Both the position numbers and the translations under genes were made by a program. The notes beneath the pieces are model-generated. The model made no database searches, had not been told where the DNA came from, and was given only the letters and a program-made list of their open reading frames with translations. A stretch of DNA of 64,000 nucleotides from Ophiura sarsii (lineage: Eukaryota; Echinodermata; Ophiuroidea; Amphilepidida; Ophiuridae): assembly GCA_035610835.1 (NCBI GenBank), contig CM069455.1, positions 48,320,868 through 48,384,867 of the forward strand. Direction: 5' to 3'. Each line of letters opens with the position of its first letter. Position 1 is the stretch's first letter. Below are positions 34,548-45,700 of the stretch, piece by piece.

Positions 34548-34944
34548 GCAACAAAAGTCCCTGACCAGGTGCTTTGAGGTTGGCTAATTCAAAATAGATA
34601 ATCGGTACCAAAAATCTGAGATATATATCAAATGAGCAAATTTCTTCTCCGCAGTTTGATACCTCATTCAACAAAATCGAATGGATAATCTTTAAGTTAT
34701 GGCGGTTTCAATGACCGCGCATAACAACAGCAAAGTTTGCACTAGGTATAGGAAATCATTGATTTGTGTGTGATTACTGTCATAACTCTGTGCTATCTGG
34801 ATGAATGGGTCTGGAGTGAGCTGTGAAGAATGAAAGTCTTTGCTATCTTTACACACACACCAACAGTGCGTAATCCCATTTTGGTACCGATTATCTATTT
34901 TGAATTAGCCAACCTCAAAGCACCTGGTCAGGGACTTTTGTTGC
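34548..34944. mobile_element. MITE with inverted ends of about 66 bp and TA target
   Basis: GCAACAAAAGTCCCTGACC at the left and its exact complement at the right. The inverted match runs 34548-34614 against 34879-34944 with at most one difference, and TA flanks both sides. No ORF. The near-identity of the arms suggests a recent insertion. Confidence 0.85.
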
Positions 34945-35607
34945 TATAAGGTTTATATACAAATCTTAAAAATTACAACAATTAACACAACATATTAATA
35001 AAAGAAAACATAAAATGCAAAGGATAGCCCAAGAAAGCTCTAAAAAGGGCTCATTTCCATTGGGGTCCTAAATATTAAAAAAGCATATATTAAAACATCC
35101 ATATGCATATATATTTGCACACAAATAATATTGCACTTTTTATGAAACAACTGCATTATAAAAAAAACCGGATGAAAAATCAAAAAAATGTGACCTCCTG
35201 CGAAAATGATTGTGAATATAGTTATATAGGGATGCAATGGTGTTTGAAATAAAAGTAATTTTGAAACAAAAAAAGCAATACAAATGACAACGTACCTGTA
35301 AAGTTGAATGTGACCGTAGCGATGCTCTCAGATGTATGCAGTATGTTTTTTTCTGCCGTGGTGTCTTTTGAAATATCACGACATATTATTTCCCGAAAGT
35401 ATAGATGGTTTAAAAGCTCGAACAGTGGGGGGAGTCTGAGGGGTGATGTGCCCCCCCCCCCCTCAGAATTGGATTTTTTTTAATTTTCGAACCCATTTGG
35501 TGCGATTTGGTGTGTACTTTTGACCAATATTTTATTGAAAAGCAATCACTTTATTTCACAGCAGCTACTGTTTCATTTTGCCTTGGCCATCACATACACT
35601 ATATGAA

Positions 35608-35619
35608 CAATCAGTGTGT

Positions 35620-35650
<31 letters not shown>

Positions 35651-35740
35651 GGGGGGGACGGGGGTGATTACATTGACCATCCCCCAGCTCAAAAAGTGGG
35701 GTGGGGGATGGGGGGATATATATCCCCCCCCCCCCCCCCG
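35608..35740 (+). repeat. (GT)n, poly-G and poly-C tracts
   Basis: A GT run leads into poly-G (about 35633-35657); a poly-C run follows at about 35726-35739. Gly- and Pro-rich ORFs here are artefacts. Confidence 0.85.
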
Positions 35741-36235
35741 GGAATTCCCTCCTTGATTTGACTGACCTAGGAATCACGACATATATTTCCCCGAATATAT
35801 ACGACGATATTCCTAAATATGATTCTGTGACTAAACGGGAAAATCCCCGGGTAAAAGGTTATTTGACTGACCTAGGAATCACGAAATATATTTCCCCTGA
35901 TATATACAAAGAAATTCCTAAATATAATTCTGTGACTAACGGGGAAATCCCCGGGTAAAAGGTTATTTGACTGACCTAGGAAACCACCGATTAAACTAGC
36001 TTGGGGTGTGCACGCGTGTGGTTCGAGAGTTTCCTCGCCCAACGTGTGGGTGTATTTTAAAGGTTTGTAACAAAAATCTATGTTGCCGAAACATACCAAT
36101 AGATAGACCAACAAGAAATAGGTTGTCGTTGGTGCATACTAATCGGCCATGTTGAGTGTAATAACTTGGTACTTTATTAAGGGATGACTTGCCATTTACA
36201 TAATACAAATATGACTAGAATGAAAATGTTGTAGA

Positions 36236-37313
36236 TATTTTATGAAGAAATGGTAGTTGAGGAGTAAAATGAGAATAGAAACGCTGAGTGTAAACCAACC
36301 TTCAAAGTAATGAGGCTAGAGTGATAAATTTAGTGCATGGATACACCACTACACATCATGTTTCTTTACAATTGTAACACCTGACTGTTACATTAGCATG
36401 GTTGTCATGCTCCTGGTAGATTTAGTTCCTAAGTTTGTTGTGTATGTTCTCTTGATGCCCATCAGACCTCCAGATATTATTTTTTTTCTTAATTTAATTT
36501 ATATTTTGAGGTTGTTCTCTATGTTTGGGCTTTTATCTTTTATTTTTTTATGTCACTTTCATTGGCATTTTTAACTCCTGCCCCTTTGTGTTTCTTGTAT
36601 TTATGCATATTTTCTGAGTTGCAGTGAACCAATTGATTGGCCTTTAGCTCTCTGTCGAGAGTTACCAGTTTGATTCCTAATCACTCCGGTCATTAACCTT
36701 GTTAATGTCTGTTGGGCTATTGTTCACATTTGCGCTTTATATACCAAATAAAAACACCCAAAAACAAAAAAACATGTAATCTATGAAGTTATATGGGATG
36801 GGAGGGTATTTTAAGGCACTTTACTCCTACACTACCGTTTCTTCATAAAATATCGATCAAACATCATATTTCTCTTCAAAAAACGACATAGATCTGTGTT
36901 ATACACAATTCCTGATGTAATACCGTAGTTTTAAAACTATTCCTGCAAAACTGCACTTGCGAAGCTACTTTCCTTCGCTACTGGTTCGTTATAATATAAT
37001 TGAAAAGTCTTTTCACTAGACCACCCTGCTGCAGCTAATAATATGTCTCTCATGAGAATATTTCTTTTATCTGCTGCAGAAGAAGCTGCTGCTCTGGTAG
37101 AATGTTATTTGAACACTGCAACATCCAACCCAGCTTGTTTTATAATCCTTTTAAGCCAGTTGGAAACCGTGTCCTTTGTTACTTTCTGATGTTGCTTTCT
37201 AAAGCTTGTTAATATAATAGTAACTGTTGCTCTTCACCTCTCAAATCTTTGGTAACACACATAATGCTTCAGAACAGCATAAACACATAAACGTGTGTGA
37301 GGCACATAATGCC
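36236..37313. other. Intergenic, possible retroposed 3' end
   Basis: No coding region seen. A stretch at about 36635-36775 ends with aataaaa and an A-rich tail, and contains tRNA-like words (ttagctctctgtcgagag, agtttgattcc), so it may be a decayed SINE or retrocopy. Evidence is weak. Confidence 0.3.
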
Positions 37314-38032
37314 TTAAGGGGCTGTGCACCTTCGCATAGCATCCGTAAAACTGCCGTAACTTCTTCATTATTCATTTAATCTAAATAAAAGTATACATTT
37401 TTTTTGCAGGAAAGGGTTCAATGAATCCAACTATGATCATGAAATTGACCATTTTGGAGAAAATTATAAAAAACATGTTTTTTGACCCATTTTAGGTTTG
37501 GAAAAGATAACTCAAAATATATTTTGTTAAATTTTGTCATACTAGTTTTATTATATTCCTCATGCAATTCCCTAGGAATCGTTTTTTAATTTTTTTTTTT
37601 AACTTTATTATTTTTTGAATTACAGACCAAAAAGTGCCAAAAAACCTGTTTTTTAACCTCCAAAATCGTGAAAATCACGTTTTTTGGTAAAAAATCATAT
37701 TTTTTGGCACTTTTTGTTCGATAATTCAAAAAATAATGAAGTAAAAATTAAAAAACCAAAATGATTCCTAGGGAATTGCATGAGGAATATAATTAAACTA
37801 GTATGATAAAATTTAACAAAATATATTTTGAGTTATCTTTTCCAAACCTAAAATGGGTCAAAAAACGTGTTTTTTATAATTTTCTACCAAAATGGTCAAT
37901 TTCATGATCATGGTTGGATTCATTGAACCCTTTTCTGCAAGAAAATGTATACTTTTATATAGATTTAATGAATAATAAAGAAGTTACGGCAGTTTTACGG
38001 AGGCTGTACCTGAAGGTGCACAGCCCCCTTAA
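37314..38032. mobile_element. Complete palindromic TTAA MITE, family P2
   Basis: TTAA at both borders. Ends AAGGGGCTGTGCACCTTC and inverted GAAGGTGCACAGCCCCCTT; the arms pair through ccgtaaaactgccgtaactt, ttccctaggaatc and caaaaagtgcc blocks. The truncated relative is at 6192-6718. Confidence 0.85.
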
Positions 38033-38212
38033 AATTCATTATGTGGCTAAAATTACATTTTAATTGTCGTAAAATATATTAAAAAGTGAAAAAATAATGT
38101 TTGTTGTCAAATGTAAGTTAACAAAATGAGTCAAGATGGATACTTTATGGGTACAACTTTCTGGTGGGAAACCCCTACTCTGCAAAAAGGTTGCTAACAT
38201 ATATTGCGTAAA

Positions 38213-38882
38213 AATATTCCACTTCGGCAACTGTTGCAAGAGCATTGAGGAAAATCACGCAACAGTTGATGCAAGTTACACACATGTGAATTTTAGGCAA
38301 CTGTTTTCCAAAAATGCCAGTTTCGTGATACGCAATCGTCATTCAATCATCATGGCGTCTTGTGCACGAGCAACTGTTTGCACGAGCTGAGATCTCTGGA
38401 TCTGGATAAATTATAATCTGGTAAATAAAACGGTGAATCCGCAACAACATCAAAGTTTGTGACATCTGACAGGCGTTTTGTGAGTCCGGTTTTGAATGTT
38501 TAAAGCTTGGTCTGTCAAGAAGATGATGTGATAGATCGGTCTAAATCGCTGTGGTCGCCCATGTAATAAGCTTATTTCGTTATGTTCGTATAGGTTTAAA
38601 TTACCCAGCAAATCACTGAATAAAAGCCCACAACCAATAAACAATAAAACACTCAACAAATGGTTAAAAAATACTCAACAGTTGAGTTGTTGCATACTTG
38701 AACAACTGTTGAGTGAATATAATTGCCCAACTTTTGAGTAACTAGAATTGTTCAACTGTTGGTCAAAACATGTTATCCAACGGTATGGTGGGCAAATGTT
38801 ACTCAACAGTTGAGCTGTTGCATACTTGAGCAACGTTGTGTAAAATGTTGAGTAAATATTTAAGCAACCTTTTTGCAGTGTA
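38213..38882. mobile_element. 5'-truncated copy of the 31.3-33.0 kb DNA element
   Basis: It shares ggcgtcttgtgcacgagc, tctggataaattataatctg and gtgatagatcggtctaaat with that element. It ends in the same way with caacctttttgcagtgta. Confidence 0.7.
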
Positions 38883-39027
38883 CGCAAAATGTAATTTAAG
38901 TTACCCTTTAACTTTATCTTAATGCATTTGCTTATCCATTTTAATTGTAAATAATGTTGTACAATCATTAACGGCTCGTTGGACGGTGGGAATAGCAACA
39001 ATATCTCCACATTATAATAGCGAGATT

Positions 39028-39300
39028 TATAGACCCGGGTCGATCAGTTATATACTGAAATTTCCCTAAGATCGAAGGTCACCCTAAAAACGGACCAGTG
39101 ATATGACGATAATATCGAATAAGAGCAGTTAAGTTTTCGTTTTATGTACCGACAATTTTTTGATGCTGGCAGTAAATAGTGAAAAATATTGCCTGGCGGT
39201 TAATATAATCACCCCATAATATGTTTCACAGAATGGTATCATCCCGGCGGTGATCATCATTGAGGGCGCAATCTCAACTAAATCTGTGAAACTCCCTTCA
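39028..39300 (+). repeat. Repeat present in inverse orientation at about 63755-64000
   Basis: ccctaagatcgaaggtcacc followed by ctaaaaa pairs with tttttagggtgaccttcgat followed by cttaggg near 63945. Further matches include cgataatatcgaat, ttaatataatcaccccataat and gcgcaatctcaac, in the expected reverse order. The two copies bracket the SULT pair. Confidence 0.65.
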
Positions 39301-39599
39301 ATTGGTGATTCACGGAATAGCTTGGGGTGCCTTTTCGCAAAAATTGGTATAGCGATGGGGTGCTTTTCATCACAGACAAAAGCGCCAATTGGCATAAATT
39401 GGGTGCATTTTGAGGCATTTTTGGAAAAAGCGCCCAATTTGTGCAAAATAGGGTGCTTTTCTTACAAAATTCGTATATTGATGGGTGGGAAATTAGCCAA
39501 AAAATAGGTATAGGGAAAGTCACATTTTCGAAGTCCGGCAGGCACATCCACGTACGATTTTGGCGAAAGTACCCCCCCCCCCTCCCGGATTTCTGGACA

Positions 39600-39709
39600 T
39601 CAATCAAAATCGATGTGTAGGTCTGATCCCTCCATACGTTCACGGAATAGTTTATCAAACTTGTCGTTCTGAGCCACTGTAAACTGTGTTTTCCAATCTC
39701 CAACGACAC
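39600..39709 (-). CDS. SULT1 coding exon 6 (terminal)
   Basis: 110 nt after acceptor aaag. It completes the Gly of RKG and encodes VVGDWKTQFTVAQNDKFDKL, then FRERMEGSDLHIDFD and TGA (39602-39600). The RKGxxGDWKxxFT signature identifies it. It is too short to stand out as an ORF and lies 2.5 kb from exon 5. Confidence 0.88.
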
Positions 39710-42700
39710 CTTTAAATGAATGACAATGACAAAAACAGTATTACGTGTTGCTTTCTTGAGAGGAATTAAGCGAATTTACATACACATTAGAAACACACAT
39801 TCCACTATTTTGTTCTTATTAGCCGATAGCCTACAGGGTGTATCATCATGACGGTGTTGTACTTGTCATGTCAAAAACCATTGGACCAATTTACCTTCAG
39901 TGAAAAGCCATCTTAATAATGATAAAATAAGACCGCTAGTATAATTTGCGTAATCCATGTCATTTACTAGTCAGTACAATAGGATTTACACGTACAAACC
40001 AGAAATTGACATGTTTTACATTTCAATACTTTGCATCCATAAACATTGTAAATCATCTATATATCAATAACAGTTGCGTAGATTAGTTTGCTATATTTCT
40101 CATAATTCTGGCACAAATCTCTTTCAGCATGGATTTAATCCTTATTTCAACTCCTAAACCATGACAAATTTGATTTCATTGTTAAGAAATAAGGATTAAA
40201 TCCATGCTGAAAGAGAGTCCTATTTTGTTTTGATTCACCCTGTACATGTCTGGAAAATTATCATCAGCTGGTTTTTGGTAACAATTTTGTTTAAAAAATC
40301 CATTATCATGTTTAGACGGTTTCTTCTTTTCTGCTATGGTGTTATCAGTGGATCGTAGACATGATTTTGAGAATAAATACCCTCTTCACGGTTGATGATG
40401 TTGGCCCCTGCCTGCGTATCCAAATAGATTCTCTAATATCCATTGCATCGGTTTGTCATTGGCTTTATCAAGAATGTGTGCCCCTTCCCATACAGTCGAT
40501 AGTGTAGTTCTATTGAGCGATGTGGTCAGTGACAGCTGATTTGTGCTGTTCGGAAGTAGAATATTTTCGGTTGGCTCTCGTGAATTTTGTATCGCTTATT
40601 TTCTTGAGTATTTTCCTCGCGTTCATTAGCCTCGTTCCGAACCCATTGCCCTTTTCACCAACCAGTAGACTTTGTCGCACGATTGACATTTGGTACACAC
40701 AATCGCTGGTTTGTAACGCGTCTCGATTGTCTTTTGGATGGATTAATAGTCCTTAAGTGTGTTGTAAGGTATAATTGCAGTCTGGATGCTATTTGAATGT
40801 CCTTTGTAGTCTTCAGACACAACTTGAATGTAGGGGGTAACCCCCATACCATTACTCTCTTTGGTCTCATCCTTTTTTCTTGGTTTCTTCGTGGTCTTGT
40901 CCTTCATCTGTTGCTGCACTCTTTTTGAGGTCTAGTTAGGGTATCCACGCAGCCATAATGCTTCTTTAATTCTTTTTTCTGCTACTTTGTCTGGTTCTTC
41001 TGTGACAATGTTGTTCATTCTGTCAAACAACGCTCGGATGACGCCCAGTTTTTGGTGTAGAGGATGCGGTATCGAGAAATTTAGGTGCTGGTCGGTGTGT
41101 GTCTTTTCATCTTTCCGGATAATAAGGGTCTCGAGGATTGGTATTTGTCATTTATCTTCCTCTTCATGTGTGAACTTAATTTTGCCTGTCTCGTCATTGT
41201 GTTGAGATGGTCAGTTATCTGTTGAGTTGTGTCATTTTGTGTTCCTTGTGTTCTAACCACTTCATAAAAATATCGGCGATGATGGGGCTACCAGGACTGC
41301 CCATGGCGGTTCCGAACGTCTGTTTGGAGATTTCTCCTCTAAATGTGAATAGGTAGTTGTAACTGCTCGATTTCTTATTATTAAGTCGTCGGTATGAGTT
41401 TGGTTCTGTAATTGAGTGTGTCGTGTTTCCCCAGTCTTGCTTTGATGGTTTCCAGTGTCTGCAAAATGAGAGTTCCTCTGCTAACTGTCCGGAATGCAAT
41501 AAATGATGTGGGGTGTTTCCGACTATCGATGCAAGAATTGTTGCCAGCGCCTTAGATAGACGTATGGTACGCAATCGAGCCAATGTGAAATAGTCGACTG
41601 TAGGTCGTTCCGTCTAAACAAGAGTGACGTAATAGATTTGCTCAACCAAAAGTGTTACCAAAATTTAACTTATTCAAAGAAAAAAGTCATAAACTGCGGC
41701 CACACATTTATAACATCCTTTATATATATACGATGAACTCCTCCCTCGGCTAGCCTGGGTTCAAGGCAACACTACCCCAACCCCACTTTCGAGCAAATTA
41801 GTGGTGTTGGTGTATGTCATTGTAACATCCAAATCGGTCGTCATACATACATTTACGAAATTAGCGCCCAGAGCACAAATAAAATATGAATACAGACCAC
41901 CATCAAGCGGAGATGGCTTCCTGACCCATTATTATATCAGCATCTTTTATGCAGCTTCTTTTATGCAACTAATTGAGAAATTAACGGAACAAAAACCTGT
42001 TCAACGGGCTCGACCGAATGACCCATATCTTGAAATTGAGATTTTACATATTTATTCATTAAAAAAAAAAAAAAAAATTAAACATTTAAAACTAAGTGTA
42101 AATGTTTGAAGAAGAAAAAAAAAGTTAAAAAAAGTAAAGACATTTTAATTTCTTATTAAACATTGTCATTAAATTATAACAATAATGATTCATAACTGTA
42201 GTTTCATTTCCGTATGTTACCCGGAGCAGCAAAACACGTTATTTACCTTTTCGAAGGATACCCGGAGCTCCAATCTTTGGTTTACCAGAGGTGTCTGCGC
42301 CTCCGGCTGTTTTAAATCGTGCCTTCATACTGTTCACAGAGACGGCATTCGTTATTCGGTCAATCGCTTCATCTGACAAATGACGCCCTAAGAAATCTGC
42401 CACTTGCACTACTGCCCCACGCGTGTCCTGCAATGGTTAGCAGTAATATACATTAACGTAATTACTACGGGTATCGGTATCAGTATCGGTAAGGGTGTCA
42501 GTTTGAATATGATTATCCCCGAGAGCAAAATGAAAAATTGTACCAGATTTTGCTCAAATGTCTGTGAAAAACAGCAAATGTAAGGATTTTAGACCCATAT
42601 ATTTACCAAAAATGCGTATGAAAAGGGGGTCATTCATTTACTAGACGGGTGAAAATGGGTCGTATTTGGCGGCACATCCCCATATTTACTAAGCCCCCTT

Positions 42701-45700
42701 CAGGATTATCACTTTGTGCCCCAGCGAGGAGTTGGAAAACGCAGAACATAACAATATTTCGCCACGAGTGTCCTGGAATGGTTAATATCAGTAAAACAGA
42801 ATCGAATATCGATATCGGTATCGGTGTCAGTTTATATATGATTATTATCACTATTATGTTGCCCGGAAAACGCAGGAGCATAACACTGATTATTGCTCGG
42901 GGATATTGCGTATAGTTGTGACAACAGTGACATATTACCAAAGTTGATGGCAAAAATAGATTAAAACAACAACTGTTGTACATGCCTTGACCGTTTCGCA
43001 CCTACCTGTTTCATGTCTTCATATTTCAGAAATAAGAAATTCTTGTCTCCACGATGCTTTTTCCAGAACGCTAAGTTGTAGCTGAACCATGAACCATAAT
43101 GACCTGTGACATGTGTAGGTAATAAGAGAATTGGAGTCGTGTATGGTCGCCGCAGGCGGCCATACACGACGACACAAATGTATGGTACAGCCTATACAAT
43201 TTACATGTTATAAGACTATAGTATAGCAAAACAGCTAAGAACTATACTTTAATCTCATTCTTATTTAGTTTATTGGTCATTTTGATCTTTTATCCTAAAA
43301 TAACGCAGTTTGTGAGATTTATTTCAATCAAACAACAACAAGTTTCCCCTATTATAAAATCGGCGAATCCAGCGAGCTTTTTACCAACTTCCTGCTTTGA
43401 ATTAATCTCGTTCTTAAGCACACGCACACACCCCAACGCTGCGTTATACGCACAACGCATATGCCGGCGACTTTGTGTGGGGCAGGCTAACGCGATAATC
43501 ATATGCACTGAAGGTATTATTTTTCGAATGAATTAAGCCCCGCCCAAACTATAAACCATTGTCTCATAATGTATGGGCGTGTCGGCTGAAAATCAGCATA
43601 AAAATCAAATTGCCATCCAAAACCACACCGACTATATAAGAATATATCATAGTACAGGGTGTCCCAAAAGTTTGGAAACCATTTTAAAGATTTGTATCTC
43701 TCTTAAAAAAAAAGGTCTCAGTACCAGATTGAAAATATATTTGGAAAGAGAAAACTTGTAGAATCAATTCGGTACCAAACATGACTCTTTTGGGGTCCCT
43801 CAATATAAAACACCCGCTGAAAGGTTTTGCCACATAACTCGCAATACCATAAAATTGTTCGATTAAATGATTACTGTATAAGTCACATGCAGCGTGTTCC
43901 TCACATTCCATTCATGTGGGTTTTGTTTAACAAAGGTTTTTACTTATCAAATGTTGTGCCCAACATTGATAATGTTCATAGTAAGGATTATATCAATCTA
44001 AAATTAAAAAGAATCATTGAACAGAACCTATGTTCGCTTCCCGGCCCTACCTCTTTCCGTTTGTCGCATCCTTGAAATTATCAGCTTATTAGGCCTATAC
44101 TTCGCTTTTATATAAAAGTGCAAGTTTTACAGTTCGGGAAACATTCGCCTGTTTTTTAGCAAAACATATATAGCTGTTATTGCAAGTTTGGTACAAAAAT
44201 AATTCGACAAGCCTTCTCTGTCAGAATATATATTTTCATTTTTATACTGCGAATTATCTAACCGGGGATATATAGTTTTGAAAAGGTTTCAAAACTTTTC
44301 GGACACCCTACTACCATTACTACAGAATGCTCTAATCAATACTGCGCAAATTGCGGACGGGTGGGGACACCGCTCGGAGGAAATTATATGAAATAATGAA
44401 TTTACATGGGAATCGTAAACTATCACAAAATGATCGAAGGGATATTTTTATGACTGGATATTGACCTCGATCTGCTGAAGAGGAAGAGGAGATCACTAAG
44501 ATTGTATTTGATAATGGATGTGCCGCCAGCAAAATGAAAATGTATCCTCAAATTTACCATTTTGTTTATTCCCGAGCATCTTTGGAACGTGGCTATCGTA
44601 CTTTTCTGAACGACATTGTTTGTTCATGATTTGGTCCACGGCCACTCTGAAAAATCCGAGAGTTCGCTAACTTTTCTGAGGGCCTGGATCATGATCGACT
44701 CGTATTATCACGTGGCACATCACCTCAAAATGTAGGAGGCAAAACTTAGATGTGAGATATTGATAATGGTTAAAAGCGCACATCGTAATTTATCTTTGTA
44801 ACTTCGCTTTCGTCAACGAAGTTTTATTTCCTTATTGGTAAAAATCCGACTAATTTGTTCTAGTTCCGCGTCAAATAGTTTATAGGTCGTCTACGTCTCG
44901 AATGTGAATAATTTTCCATTACTTGTGTTCCCCTATATTCCTATACTGTTGTACAGTGAGTGGTTCACATCCCTGAATCGTTCTCTATTTTGTTCACCAA
45001 ACAAGGAGTTACGTGTCCTGCACATTTAAATTGTTTAAAGTAAAACAAAAATTGTTTAGCGAAGAATATTTTCAGCATTGTCATTTGGCCTCTATCTGAA
45101 ATCTGTGTTTGCCAAGAACATGTCCTTTTTGTTGTGGTCCTTTTGAAACTGGCAATAAATTTGGATAAGATTTGCTGAAAATGATCTGCTTCGTCTCATC
45201 TATGGTCCTGGCTCTGTTGGCATGGTTAGAATGCATGGTGCATATATCAACATTTTGATTAACATAGAAACTCACATTTATCTGTGCAGTAAATATCGAA
45301 AAATGTGTCCCAGTCTTGATGGACATAAATATTCTTGAGCGGTTGCATGAAATGCCACATGGACACCGCGATATCTTTTGGGTTCCGAATGACGAAGATC
45401 ACCTAATAGTAAGTATTAAAACAAAATAAAAACAACTTGACGTATATTTTAGTAACTTAGTCTTCAGATTCAATCTACTACAAGGAATTTCCATCAATCT
45501 TTTCACCAGGTGCATCACTTCGATTTTGGAACAGCTTTGGTTAGAGGCCACCACCCACCTAACAATAGCATGCTTAGAAGGATAATTTCAACGGATTTCA
45601 GCATTTTGTGGACAACTCCCGAAGTGAGTTATTTTATCCCTAACCCCGGTTTAGGGTTTTTGACCGGGATCACAATTTTCGAAGAAAAAACACCAACTAA

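Larger units (their letters stand above)
33290..36235. repeat. Segmental duplication, copy 2 (partner at about 17590-22440)
   Basis: Same order of shared blocks as copy 1. This copy lacks the LINE and the nested element of copy 1 but holds the MITE at 34548-34944. It also has an extra tandem repeat of the ggttatttgactgacctagg block near 35760-35980. Confidence 0.75.

Noticed and set aside
39278..39709. 143-codon minus-strand ORF overlapping SULT1 exon 6
   Set aside because: It reads the exon in the wrong frame; the phase fixed by exon 5 gives VVGDWKTQF and a stop at 39600.
43273..43536. Overlapping ORFs of 72-87 codons in SULT1 intron 3
   Set aside because: Open on both strands, no domain, inside a stretch absent from the SULT2 intron and so likely inserted repeat DNA.
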